From: Vibrio splendidus
Lineage (GTDB): Bacteria; Pseudomonadota; Gammaproteobacteria; Enterobacterales; Vibrionaceae
Reading direction: 5' to 3'
Length of the DNA: 64,000 nucleotides
NCBI RefSeq assembly: GCF_003345295.1
Contig: NZ_CP031056.1
Location: forward strand, 1,364,001-1,428,000
Part shown: positions 10,447-19,827 of the stretch, piece by piece
How the letters are laid out: each line of letters starts with the position of its first letter
How positions within the stretch are numbered: position 1 is the first letter of the stretch
Position numbers and translations under genes: made by a program
Notes under the pieces: generated by a model
Databases searched by the model: none
The model's input: only the letters and a program-made list of their open reading frames with translations
What the model was told of the DNA's origin: nothing

Positions 10447-11796
10447 ATGAGCAATAACCAAATAGAACATCACTTAAGAAAAGCGCTCGTTTCTAATAAT
10501 GAGGCTTCTAAGGTCACAGCTGATGACACGATTGTGCTTGCAAGTGCCATGACCAGTGTTCACAAAACGTTGCTCATCATATTCCTACTCGCTTTAGTCG
10601 CTATCGCCGTGGCATCACAAGCGCGTATCGACATCGTCGTGTCTGTACGTGGTGAACTGTTGTTGGAATCTGACGTTGAGAAAGTTCAACACCTAGAAGG
10701 CGGAATATTAGAAGAGATGTTAGTCCGAAAAGGAGAAGTCGTTTATGAAGGACAGCCGATCGCACGAATACGCTCACTAGACCGCAACACTCAACTTGAT
10801 ACCGTGAATACCGAAATCACTCAGCTAGAGCTAGACAAAATTCGTTATGAAAGCCTACGCGACATGGTAGAACCAAACTTCGCTTCTTATATCGAAAAAT
10901 TTCCAGAACAAGTTCAGGTCAACATGAATACGTGGCAACAAGAGTTTTCTAAAAACCGCTCCAACGAAGAGCTCATTACCCATGATATTAAACACAAAAA
11001 CTCTCTGATTAGGTCGATGCTTAAGCGTCGTAAAAGCTCAGAGAACCAACTATCGCTCATTCGCAAACAACTCAACATTAAAAACACACTTTATAAAGAA
11101 GAGATGGCGTCTTATGTCGACGTTCTCAACATGAAAGTACAAGAATCCAATATGGTGCGTGAGATTGAGAACCTTGATGAGTCGGTCATGAATGAACGTT
11201 TTCAGCTCGACAAACTGGAAAAGCAACACCGTGACTTGGTTGAGAATCGAAACTCCGAGTACCAAGCACAAATCATTCAAGCGAATAAAGATCTCAAGCT
11301 AAAACGTATCTTACAACCACAACATTCCGACAAGGTTGATCGACTGGTTGTCTACTCACCAGTCGATGGCGTGGTCGACAAACTGCACTTCAATTTCCGT
11401 TCAGCTGTGATTCCGCCAGGCGAGAGTATCGCCGATATTGCCCCAATAAATAATTCGCTACACGGCGAAGCGAAGATTCCACGTAAAGACATGGGATTTG
11501 TAGAAATCGGACAGGCTGTGAAGGTAAAAATGGATACCTATAACTTCGCTAAATATGGATTTGTTGAGGGAACCATCGCCTCAATCAGCCGTTCATCCTA
11601 TGAAGAAGAAGATGCTGAATTCTATTTGGCAGAGATTGAAATTAACCGAAACTTTCTTGAACGAGGAGGCACTCAATACAAGCTATCACCTTATATGGAA
11701 TTTACCGCCGACGTAAAAACAGGCTCGCGTCGCGTGATCGAATACGCAGCAAAACCGGTGATGTCAGCCATCGAAGATGCATTCGATGAGAGGTAA
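10447..11796 (+). CDS. HlyD-family type I secretion periplasmic adaptor
   Basis: 449 residues. A cytoplasmic N-terminus is followed by one membrane segment (about residues 41-58), a biotinyl/lipoyl-like half (VQHLEGGILEEM, typical of HlyD/PrtE), a long charged coiled coil (about 105-290), the second lipoyl half (YSPVDGVVDKL at about 301-312) and a C-terminal beta-barrel region. These are the standard parts of a membrane fusion protein that bridges the inner-membrane ABC transporter and TolC. The gene starts two bases after the Hpt-like gene and ends three bases before the kinase-like gene, so it is translated within the same operon. It presumably exports the giant tandem-95 protein encoded divergently. 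Confidence 0.92.
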   Translation: MSNNQIEHHLRKALVSNNEASKVTADDTIVLASAMTSVHKTLLIIFLLALVAIAVASQARIDIVVSVRGELLLESDVEKVQHLEGGILEEMLVRKGEVVYEGQPIARIRSLDRNTQLDTVNTEITQLELDKIRYESLRDMVEPNFASYIEKFPEQVQVNMNTWQQEFSKNRSNEELITHDIKHKNSLIRSMLKRRKSSENQLSLIRKQLNIKNTLYKEEMASYVDVLNMKVQESNMVREIENLDESVMNERFQLDKLEKQHRDLVENRNSEYQAQIIQANKDLKLKRILQPQHSDKVDRLVVYSPVDGVVDKLHFNFRSAVIPPGESIADIAPINNSLHGEAKIPRKDMGFVEIGQAVKVKMDTYNFAKYGFVEGTIASISRSSYEEEDAEFYLAEIEINRNFLERGGTQYKLSPYMEFTADVKTGSRRVIEYAAKPVMSAIEDAFDER

Positions 11797-11799
11797 TCA

Positions 11800-14031
11800 A
11801 TGAGCGGAAAACCTTCTTACAACATTTCCGTACCAGCTCTGCGACTAAGCATCTTGTTTAGCGTAGTTTTAGCTGCGCTCGCTTTCTATTTATACCTGTC
11901 TTGGTCAAAAGTAGACTCAGTTGCACAAGTGCAAAGCGCCCCACTTCTTATACAAGCTCAGAAGCTTAATCAGACCATAGAACAAGAGATTCAAACTCTA
12001 CAGCAGTGCTTGAGTAACGACACTTGTGGTACTAACGAATTCAATCTAGTTACCTTGAAGAGTGAAATTGACGAGTTTAGGTCTTTAGCTTCTTTGAACA
12101 AAACTGAATTTAGCTTGGTTGGTGCGACCGAATACACCCAACTTGAATTAGCCATCAATCGCTTTTCCGACAGCACTAAAACACGCAACGACGTACTCGA
12201 CTTATACCTGTCACTGACGAACAACTACCTACAGATGGACGACAACTACCGCACCATATTTAACAACCATGCGAGCGACTTAATGTCAGAGAAAAACGAG
12301 TTCTTTGTCTGGTTGTTTATGGTGGTCGTGATATTGGCCGTGATTGCCGTTTTTTCTAACTCAGTTGCCATGTTGAAACTGAAGAAATCCAGCTCTAACG
12401 AGCGAGAAATCGACTATGAATTTGATGCGCTCTATCAAGAGCTAAAGGAACTCGATTTACAAAGACTCGAAGAGCTTCTTAATGAAGTGAGCATCAACCC
12501 CAAACAACGCCAAATCTACTCTCACCTCAAACTGATTTTTAGTAAATTGGAAGACCAAAAGCGCAATAACGACCTCTACAAACAACTGTATGCGCTAATC
12601 GGCTATGAAATTCGCGGAATCACCAACACCATCAACGGCGGTGTTCAATATCTGGTTCAAGAAACCGATGAAAACGGCGTATTGATGGCGAAGGATATTA
12701 CCTCTGCGTGTAGTACCTTGTCTGAGTTAGCAGAAAACTATAACCGTTTGATTTCACAGGGTACTGAAAGTAAGTCGAAGGAATTCTCGCTACTGAACGT
12801 GTTGTCTGAATTGATGATTCATATCAGCGCCAAAGTTCAGAGAAACGAAGGTCAACTTGACTGCTTTATCTCTGATAATTTGCCGAACCATGTTGAAGGC
12901 CAATCCACCAGCTTGTTCTGGATATTGTTCCTACAGCTTTCTAATGCCATCCAACTTAAATCAAACAAGAAGTTGTTCGTGACGATAGAGTCTGGCGCGG
13001 CTTCGGATATGGAAAATACGCGTGTCACCATCAATCTCAACTTCCTTTCAACGTTGGATGTCTCTGTCGCCAAGCTCAATAAGCTTCATTGGAGCGCTCA
13101 CAAGCACCATACCGCTAACACCGACGACTTAGCGAAAAGCGTTTTAAAAGATTACGGTTATTACGAAAGTCACTGGTTCCAATCGGGTACACAAGAACGT
13201 TTTCAGATTGAGCTTGATCTCAAGGCGAAGAATTTCCATACAGAGAAAACTCGCTTCGACGGCAAACGTTTACTGCTGTGTGCCAATACTCAAGTTCGTA
13301 TCGATGTAATGAAGAAAATGCTCAGCAACTTGGGGCTTGATATCACCGAAGTTCGCACGGCCAATGAGTTATTTTCGGCGGCAAAAACCTTCGGTGAGTA
13401 CGATGCCATCATGTTGACCGACACCTTTGAACCCAACAAGTTGGCATCACTAAGTAAAACAGTGAAATCTCAACTTAAGAATCACCCAAATACCAAGTTG
13501 TTGCTGTCAGTAACCAATACTCAGCATGCGCAAGAGTGTCACAGCTTCGTCGATAAGATCATCAACTCCCCTGCGATTCCTTATGAGTTTATTCCTAACT
13601 TGCTCACCATTATGGAAGCAGAAGCATCAGAGGAACAGATGGAGAACAGTTCGTTCCTTATCGTAGAAGATGACCGAGTTCAGCAGATCTTACTTAAACG
13701 AATTCTTACCAAACAAGAGTATGAACCAGACACGGTTGGCGATGGTGCTGACGCAGTTGAGCACTTCATGAATAAACGTTCTGACATCATCTTCATGGAC
13801 TGCATCATGCCTGGTATGGGCGGCATTGAAGCGACAAAACGTATTCGCCAGTTTGAACAAGAAAACGAGAAAAACCCTTGTACCATCATAGGTGCAACCG
13901 CATTGACCAGCAGTAATGAACACCAGGCTTGTATTGAGGCCGGAATGGATTACGTGATCAGCAAACCTTACAAAAGCGACCAAATCATTAAGGTGATCAA
14001 CAAGTATGTGGCGGTACAGAAACTTAACTAG
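11800..14031 (+). CDS. Membrane histidine-kinase-like protein with degenerate kinase and intact receiver
   Basis: 743 residues: membrane segments at about 15-34 and 168-191 flank a ~130-residue periplasmic region. In the cytoplasmic part, the position of the HisKA H-box (normally SHEIRTPL) reads GYEIRGIT, with Tyr269 (codon TAT at 12604) at the His position. The following ATPase-like region lacks recognisable N-, G1- and G2-box motifs. A degenerate receiver-like segment (about 490-610) precedes a well-conserved receiver (about 617-740: VEDD, phospho-acceptor Asp667 in FMDCIMPG, Lys722 in SKPY). It probably cannot autophosphorylate but could receive phosphate from another kinase, for example the intact hybrid kinase at 19.8 kb (inference). 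Its last 26 bases overlap the TolC-like gene. Confidence 0.88.
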   Translation: MSGKPSYNISVPALRLSILFSVVLAALAFYLYLSWSKVDSVAQVQSAPLLIQAQKLNQTIEQEIQTLQQCLSNDTCGTNEFNLVTLKSEIDEFRSLASLNKTEFSLVGATEYTQLELAINRFSDSTKTRNDVLDLYLSLTNNYLQMDDNYRTIFNNHASDLMSEKNEFFVWLFMVVVILAVIAVFSNSVAMLKLKKSSSNEREIDYEFDALYQELKELDLQRLEELLNEVSINPKQRQIYSHLKLIFSKLEDQKRNNDLYKQLYALIGYEIRGITNTINGGVQYLVQETDENGVLMAKDITSACSTLSELAENYNRLISQGTESKSKEFSLLNVLSELMIHISAKVQRNEGQLDCFISDNLPNHVEGQSTSLFWILFLQLSNAIQLKSNKKLFVTIESGAASDMENTRVTINLNFLSTLDVSVAKLNKLHWSAHKHHTANTDDLAKSVLKDYGYYESHWFQSGTQERFQIELDLKAKNFHTEKTRFDGKRLLLCANTQVRIDVMKKMLSNLGLDITEVRTANELFSAAKTFGEYDAIMLTDTFEPNKLASLSKTVKSQLKNHPNTKLLLSVTNTQHAQECHSFVDKIINSPAIPYEFIPNLLTIMEAEASEEQMENSSFLIVEDDRVQQILLKRILTKQEYEPDTVGDGADAVEHFMNKRSDIIFMDCIMPGMGGIEATKRIRQFEQENEKNPCTIIGATALTSSNEHQACIEAGMDYVISKPYKSDQIIKVINKYVAVQKLN

Positions 14032-15430
14032 CAGCATCATGGCTGCGCTTGCATTCAGCACGACACCTTCAGCATCGGCGACGACCTTGCTTGAGGCAGT
14101 AGAACTCGGCCTGCAAAACAGCCTATCCCTTCGCGCCAGTGATAAAGGTGTGGAAGAAAACGAATACAACATTGGGATCAGCCGCTCTAAGTTTCTACCT
14201 TCGCTTAACGGCGCTGCCGATACCACATGGAATGAAAACGAAACCTTGTTATCGAGTGTGCCTGATGAGTCCTCAAGCTATAACTCAAACAGCTACAGTC
14301 TTTCCCTTTCACAATCGGTATTCAACCTAGGCGATATATTCAAATACGGAACGGCAAAGCTCGACTTCAATATCGAAGAGATTAAACACGAGAATAAAAT
14401 CCAAAGCACTATCTCTGAAATCGGCTCTCAATACTTCGAGTATTTGAAAAACAACGCACAGATAAAAGCAACCAAGGTTGAGCTTAAGTCATCTGAAACG
14501 CGTGAACATCAGATGCGACGCAACGTAGAGTTAGGCAACACCGCCGCTAGTGAACTGTACGAAGTTATCGCTCAGAAAGAAGGTGTGTCAAATCGGTTAA
14601 GAACTTTGCAGAAAGACCGTCGCGTCATTCTCAACGGGCTCTCAATTCAAATTCAGTACCCTATCACTCCGTCGCAAGATATATACGAAAGCGTGCCATT
14701 AAAAGAGATTAACGAAAGCGAACAACGCTCAATCATGGATCAGGCGTTAAAGCTCAATAACGACTTGTTAGTGGCGAAGAAAAATGTCGAAAGAAGCCGC
14801 AGAAGCTTAAAAGAGAGCGGTACAAACTTCTTACCTACCGTGTCGCTTTCAGCCAGTTATCGTCACGATGACGCCAATAACTACGATAAAACCGACATCA
14901 CTGCGACAGGCGAAAGCAACTCTACCAGTGTTGGCTTGAATCTAGCCTTGCCTATCTTATCTGGTGGTTCCGATTATTACGGATATCAAAAATCATCGAC
15001 GGCAATTGAACGTACCGAACTGCTTTATCAAGATTCGCTTTACACCACACGCAACAGCGTGAACACCTCTGTACTCAACATTAATGATTTCTCGCAATCT
15101 ATAAGCAGTTACGAAAACATCATTCGCGCTAACTACGCCTCGTACAAAGGAATCCAAAGAGCTTACCAATTAGGCACGCGTACCATCACCGATTTGCTGG
15201 CCGCTGAAAGTAAACTGTTCAGCGCCTTAAGAGACTACGAAAGCGCTCGATATGACTACATCATAGAGACCATTAAGCTTGAGCAAGTTAAGGGCGTGCT
15301 TTCGATTCAATCCATAGAAAGCATCATGCAATTGATGAGCGATATTGAAGGGCGAAACAATCAAGAACTCGTGCCGAAACACCTTCTCTCAACGGAGTCG
15401 TTGAAAACAGGAGGCCGCAATGCAAACTGA
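14006..15430 (+). CDS. TolC-family outer-membrane efflux protein
   Basis: 474 residues with an N-terminal signal-like segment ending in ASA (about residue 25) and two related alpha-helical/beta outer-membrane-efflux halves. Typical features are LLEAVELGLQNSLSLRAS at the mature N-terminus, SLSQSVFNLGD in the first half and the second-half counterparts LALPILSGG and TITDLLAAESKL. It supplies the outer-membrane channel of the type I system. The start at 14006 lies inside the preceding gene (26-base overlap), with AAGGTG upstream; an internal ATG at 14039 would truncate the signal peptide. The 3' end overlaps the first ABC gene by 11 bases. Confidence 0.93.
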   Translation: MWRYRNLTSSIMAALAFSTTPSASATTLLEAVELGLQNSLSLRASDKGVEENEYNIGISRSKFLPSLNGAADTTWNENETLLSSVPDESSSYNSNSYSLSLSQSVFNLGDIFKYGTAKLDFNIEEIKHENKIQSTISEIGSQYFEYLKNNAQIKATKVELKSSETREHQMRRNVELGNTAASELYEVIAQKEGVSNRLRTLQKDRRVILNGLSIQIQYPITPSQDIYESVPLKEINESEQRSIMDQALKLNNDLLVAKKNVERSRRSLKESGTNFLPTVSLSASYRHDDANNYDKTDITATGESNSTSVGLNLALPILSGGSDYYGYQKSSTAIERTELLYQDSLYTTRNSVNTSVLNINDFSQSISSYENIIRANYASYKGIQRAYQLGTRTITDLLAAESKLFSALRDYESARYDYIIETIKLEQVKGVLSIQSIESIMQLMSDIEGRNNQELVPKHLLSTESLKTGGRNAN

Positions 15431-17006
15431 GCAGTTTTCACAAAAGATCAATATGGCAGATAAGTGCTACCTGACTTTCTCTACGATAATTTCCACCCTG
15501 TTTGGCTTGGTACTGCCCTTCTCTATTCTGATCATTTTTGACCGAGTGTTACCCAACCAAGCACAAGATACTCTGTTCTTATTGTTCGCGATTATCTTGA
15601 TTTCCATCTTCCTCGACTATCACCTGAAAAATCAGGAAGAGAAGATATCTTCCGTCATCATGAGGCAGTTTGAGACCAACTTAACCAACAAGGTGTTCCA
15701 ATCCATCTGTTTGGCTGAGATCTCCAAATTCCGCCGTTTAGAACCGGGGGAATACCTAGAACGGATCTCAACCATTCCTGAGCTGAAAACCTTCTTTGGT
15801 GGCGAGTCGGTTCGAGCGCTGATCAACCTTGCCGTCAGCGTAATAACCATCCTTATTATTGGCCTCATCAACATATGGGCTGGCGTGACGCTTCTGATTG
15901 CCTCGCTCATTTTAGCTATTTTCGCTTGGAGCCTTTCTAAACAAAAGATTGGCAGCTTACAGAACAAGTCCGATATAGAGGGCTTAACGACGTCCAAAAT
16001 CATTGAAATCATTTCAAGCCCGCTGGATATCAAAGCGCGAAACATGGAATACCGCGTTGAAAGCCTGATGACACAAATGGTCGAGGAACGTGAAGTTGAA
16101 AACATCAAATACGAACAGATTGAATCGAATTTTGGCTTGATCTTAGCGCTCATCCAACAACTCTCAATTGCTTGTGTTGTTGTGGTATTGGCAACAGCCG
16201 TGATCAATATGGAGTCAAGTCAAGGCATAATGGCCGCAATAATCATGCTGACCAACCGTTACTTTGCGCCCTACCAACAAGTGATGCGTACCGCGAGCCG
16301 TTGGGAATTGAACAAGCTTCACATACAGCGTATCGCCGAGCTTCTTGAACTGGCCGCGTCTGTTGAACATCAACATGAGACAACGGAAGTAGACCGTATT
16401 TCTGTTAAATATTCTGAAAATCAGCGTATTGAATTTGAACTCGGACAAGCTTATTTACTGACAGGGAAAAGTGGCACAGGCAAGACCCATCTCGCCAACT
16501 GTATTACGCGGCAGAATAGCGATAACAAACTGGATATCATGATTAATGACACGCCTCTGGATGACTTGAACTACAACGTATGGCGTAACAGCGTGCTGAT
16601 GGTCGATAAAACAAGCTCGTTCGTGGAAGGAACCATTATTGATAACCTAACCTGCTTCCGACCAAGTTTGAATAATACGGCGTTTGCACTGTGCGAGACC
16701 ATGAACATCAAGGCACAAATCGATGGGCTTCCTGCTGGTTTTTACACAGAACTCAAAGGCCACATGCGCAATCCATTCTCACGCCAAGTAGGTTACGCTT
16801 TATTATTGGTTCGCGCCCTGCTCGCCAGTAAGCGTGTATTGATATTTGATGATATCGATTGTGTCTATGATGAGGAATTTGCACGAGTGGTGCTCACCAG
16901 TACCGCCTATCGTGCCAATGACAAAATCCTAATCATCGCCAGTAATAAGATGGACAAACTAAACCACCGCCTCAAACGCGTAAAACTTACCGGAGGTGAT
17001 CAATGA
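15420..17006 (+). CDS. Type I secretion ABC subunit with degenerate ATPase motifs
   Basis: 528 residues: an ABC type-1 membrane domain (several hydrophobic segments, about 20-285) and an ATPase domain. There is no N-terminal peptidase-like domain. Walker A is intact (GKSGTGKT, 349-356). The Walker B end is IFDDID, so the usual catalytic Glu is Asp478. The ABC signature is FSRQV where LSGGQ is expected, and the switch His position reads IIASNK. It overlaps the second ABC gene by four bases (ATGA), so the two probably form a heteromeric exporter. By eye it is a poor ATPase on its own; it may serve as the degenerate half of an asymmetric pair (inference). Confidence 0.9.
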   Translation: MQTEQFSQKINMADKCYLTFSTIISTLFGLVLPFSILIIFDRVLPNQAQDTLFLLFAIILISIFLDYHLKNQEEKISSVIMRQFETNLTNKVFQSICLAEISKFRRLEPGEYLERISTIPELKTFFGGESVRALINLAVSVITILIIGLINIWAGVTLLIASLILAIFAWSLSKQKIGSLQNKSDIEGLTTSKIIEIISSPLDIKARNMEYRVESLMTQMVEEREVENIKYEQIESNFGLILALIQQLSIACVVVVLATAVINMESSQGIMAAIIMLTNRYFAPYQQVMRTASRWELNKLHIQRIAELLELAASVEHQHETTEVDRISVKYSENQRIEFELGQAYLLTGKSGTGKTHLANCITRQNSDNKLDIMINDTPLDDLNYNVWRNSVLMVDKTSSFVEGTIIDNLTCFRPSLNNTAFALCETMNIKAQIDGLPAGFYTELKGHMRNPFSRQVGYALLLVRALLASKRVLIFDDIDCVYDEEFARVVLTSTAYRANDKILIIASNKMDKLNHRLKRVKLTGGDQ

Positions 17007-19141
17007 GCATCCTAGTTGACTTCAACAATGTTCCGCAGCGGGTGTTGGACTTTGAAGCAAGTGGTTATGATGAACGCTACAGTCAGTCACCGCTGATTCG
17101 TGGCTTAGCTTACACCCTGATAGCACTGGAATGGGAAGGCACGCCGTCTATTCTCAGTGACGCTTTTATTCCTAAACAAAAAGACAGCGACAGTTTTACT
17201 GCGACTATAGAGCGTCTTGGATACCGTTGTGATGTGACCAAGCTAAAAACTCTCGAGAATATCGATCAGTACCCTCACCCATGCTTAATTGAGATAGAGA
17301 ACCTTAGCGCCATTTTCTTAGGTACTAAGGATGGAAAGTTGCTCCTGTTTGATTACACGAACAACAACACCATTGAATACCCAATGTGTAAAAAGCCCTG
17401 TTTGCTGATTTCGATTAGCGAATATTCTCGTCTATTCCGCGAACCACCGCCGGAATCGCAAGACAGAAGCAATTGGATAAAATACGCTTTCTATCGTTAT
17501 AACAACGAACTTAAAAGCTTGATCATACTGAGCTTCGTCATCAGTATACTGGGCGCGTTACAGCCCTTCTTTATTATGAGTGTGTATAACTTCGCGCTAA
17601 CTTCGAGTTCTCAAGCAACACTCTATTGGCTAACTTTATTTGCCATCATTGTTGGCTTCTCTGAATACTTTTTTAAGAAAATGCGCGTCAACATTATTGC
17701 GACCTCCGGTAAAGATCTCGCGGTGCACATCTCACAAGCCGTAATATCGAAACTTCTATGGCTGCCCTACGCGATGACATCAACCGCTGGGGTTTCGTCT
17801 CAGTTGGCTCGTTTGAAAGATATCGACACCTTCCGACGCTTAGTGACCGCAGAATCAACGCTTAGCTATTTTGATATGCCGTTTGTGATTGTATTTATCA
17901 TCGCCATTGCCCTTATGTCGGGTACGGCAGCGCTTGTAGTGATGGGTGGCTTAATCTTGATGTTGGTGTTCTGTGTGTATTCTCGCTATATCTACTCGCA
18001 AGCCACATCCAAAAGCTCGCGCGCCAATGCGATGGTCTCGTATCAATGGAATGAAATCCTTCGTGGTATCAAGACAATTCAGGGTTTGCCTTTACTGCGC
18101 GTGGTTCAATCTCGTTTCAGTGCTTCACATATGCAAAGCACCAGTGATGCCGAGAACGTTGCCGTGACTAACAGTAAGATTCAGGCTGCTGGCGGCAGTT
18201 TGATTCAGGTGATTGGTACTGCAAGTATCGTGACCGCAGTAATCGGAGTAATGGAAGGGACTTCTGATGCCGGTGCCATGCTCGCGACAGTGATATTGGT
18301 TTGGAAGGCGTTAGGTCCGATCATGGGTATCTACAACTCAATTTCTAAATTCCAGTCGATTAAGGCTTCATCAGCACAGATCAATAACTTAATGTCGATG
18401 AATGACGACAAATTGACCTTAGAGAAAAGCCCACCGATTCGTCTGTTCCAAGGTAGTATTGTTGGCAGTGGTGTCAGTCATCGTTACACAGGTGCGGCGA
18501 CCGGCTTAACCAACCTTGGTTTTAAGATACCACCCAGTGCAAAAGTCGTCATTTGCGGCCCTACTGGCTGTGGGAAAACAACACTCATCTCTATTATTGC
18601 TGGCTTAGAAGATCGTTATCAGGGTGCCGTATCTGTCGATGGTTATAACATTAAGCAGTTCAACAGCTATCGCTACCGCACATCGATCAATTACATCCCT
18701 TTCAATCTGCACATTTTCGAAGGCTCTTTAGAGACCAACTTCATTTTGCACAATGGGTTGATTCCGAAAGAGAAAATGCAGGAAATGGTGAGCTTCTTCG
18801 AACTAGACGAATGGCTACCAGAAGGATTGGCAACGCAATTGAGTGTCGATAAATGCAAAGGCCTTCCCAATGGTATTCAGCAAAAGCTGCGTTTGGCGCT
18901 TGGTTTAGGCAACTGTGAGCAATCTCTGATCATCATTGATGAACCCTTTAATGGGGCTGAAAATGAAAACGCGCAGTATTTTAACCGGTTGTTCAGCGAT
19001 AAGTTGTTGAACAAAACAGTCATTTTTTCAACCAATGATCCCGGCTTGATCGCCACTTCCAATATGAGTTTGGTTCTAGAGCCTGACGGGAATCTTAAAT
19101 ATTTTGGCTTAACAGACAAATACTTAAACAGTTTAAGTTAA
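17003..19141 (+). CDS. Type I secretion ABC subunit with C39-like N-terminal domain
   Basis: 712 residues. The first ~150 resemble the C39 peptidase-like domain of bacteriocin/RTX exporters, but there is no catalytic Cys near the start, as in CLD domains that only bind substrate. A six-helix membrane domain (about 170-450) and an ATPase domain follow. Walker A is GPTGCGKT (519-526). Walker B ends in IIIDEP with the catalytic Glu647. The signature is LPNGI instead of LSGGQ, and the switch position reads FSTNDP with no His. The intact Glu suggests this is the more active partner of the overlapping upstream ABC subunit. It is the last gene of the tightly packed export operon. Confidence 0.92.
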   Translation: MSILVDFNNVPQRVLDFEASGYDERYSQSPLIRGLAYTLIALEWEGTPSILSDAFIPKQKDSDSFTATIERLGYRCDVTKLKTLENIDQYPHPCLIEIENLSAIFLGTKDGKLLLFDYTNNNTIEYPMCKKPCLLISISEYSRLFREPPPESQDRSNWIKYAFYRYNNELKSLIILSFVISILGALQPFFIMSVYNFALTSSSQATLYWLTLFAIIVGFSEYFFKKMRVNIIATSGKDLAVHISQAVISKLLWLPYAMTSTAGVSSQLARLKDIDTFRRLVTAESTLSYFDMPFVIVFIIAIALMSGTAALVVMGGLILMLVFCVYSRYIYSQATSKSSRANAMVSYQWNEILRGIKTIQGLPLLRVVQSRFSASHMQSTSDAENVAVTNSKIQAAGGSLIQVIGTASIVTAVIGVMEGTSDAGAMLATVILVWKALGPIMGIYNSISKFQSIKASSAQINNLMSMNDDKLTLEKSPPIRLFQGSIVGSGVSHRYTGAATGLTNLGFKIPPSAKVVICGPTGCGKTTLISIIAGLEDRYQGAVSVDGYNIKQFNSYRYRTSINYIPFNLHIFEGSLETNFILHNGLIPKEKMQEMVSFFELDEWLPEGLATQLSVDKCKGLPNGIQQKLRLALGLGNCEQSLIIIDEPFNGAENENAQYFNRLFSDKLLNKTVIFSTNDPGLIATSNMSLVLEPDGNLKYFGLTDKYLNSLS

Positions 19142-19250
19142 ACACAGCGATGCTTACTCACAGATTACTCGTTCGATAAATGGATGTAATTGACAAAAAC
19201 ATAAGTGAGAGAGATGATTCGCTCTAAAATCACCGATAACAAGGAAGCAA

Positions 19251-19625
19251 ATGTACACATTCGTTGCAGACAAGCTTGATGTAGCTTACTTATCCGCAAT
19301 TCCTGAAAACCATCAACTTCAGGACTGCGATGTTCCTGAAGAGGAAATCGAACTTCGAGAGATCGTTGAGGTTTGGTATGAGTGTGCCTTTCTCCCTGCT
19401 TTCAACCTTCAGAAAATCGATATCGAGAACAAAGCTGAGCTAACCGTCGTACAAACACATGTTTTGAGCAACGATACGAGTACGCTCGCTTTCCTACTCA
19501 AAAACAGAGTGTACCGCGCTGCACTGAATAGAATGCTTGGTATTTGGGCGTTAGAGCCCTCTGCAAAAACGGTGTTAGAGCAACTTCTGTTTGAACTAAG
19601 TCTCGATAAAAAGCGTCCTCATTAA
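19251..19625 (+). CDS. Small acidic protein of unknown function
   Basis: 124 residues with no signal peptide or membrane segment and an acidic N-terminal half (PEEEIELREIVEVWYECAFLPAF). I do not recognise the family. A strong ribosome site (AAGGAAG, five bases before ATG) supports the start. It lies 110 bases after the second ABC gene in the same orientation, so it may be a late member of the export operon or have its own promoter. Possible roles as a chaperone or regulator of the secretion system are guesses based only on position. Confidence 0.7.
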   Translation: MYTFVADKLDVAYLSAIPENHQLQDCDVPEEEIELREIVEVWYECAFLPAFNLQKIDIENKAELTVVQTHVLSNDTSTLAFLLKNRVYRAALNRMLGIWALEPSAKTVLEQLLFELSLDKKRPH

Positions 19626-19827
19626 CTCGCTTTATAAGCTACTCATCAATAAGCATAAAAATTAAACCGACTGACAATCGCTATAAGTTGCTAGTAAGAG
19701 AAGATATTTCAAAATAAGCTGTGGAATCACAAGAACTTATACCCCTCCCACACTTCCATTAAATTTACCGTTTCAAGGTTTCCATATCCGCATTTTTATT
19801 CTACTGTTTTTATATAAAAACAGTTGG
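19626..19827. other. Intergenic interval before the hybrid kinase
   Basis: About 200 A/T-rich bases with no gene. It should contain the promoter of the kinase / PstS-like / barrel operon. An inverted TTTTTATATAAAAA motif sits about 20 bases before the start codon, too A/T-rich to interpret. Confidence 0.35.

Noticed and set aside
13690..14226. 178-residue minus-strand frame over the receiver and TolC start
   Set aside because: Antisense to two well-supported genes. No family resemblance and no promoter context.
15632..16207. 191-residue minus-strand frame inside the first ABC gene
   Set aside because: Antisense shadow of the membrane domain; composition follows the complementary strand.
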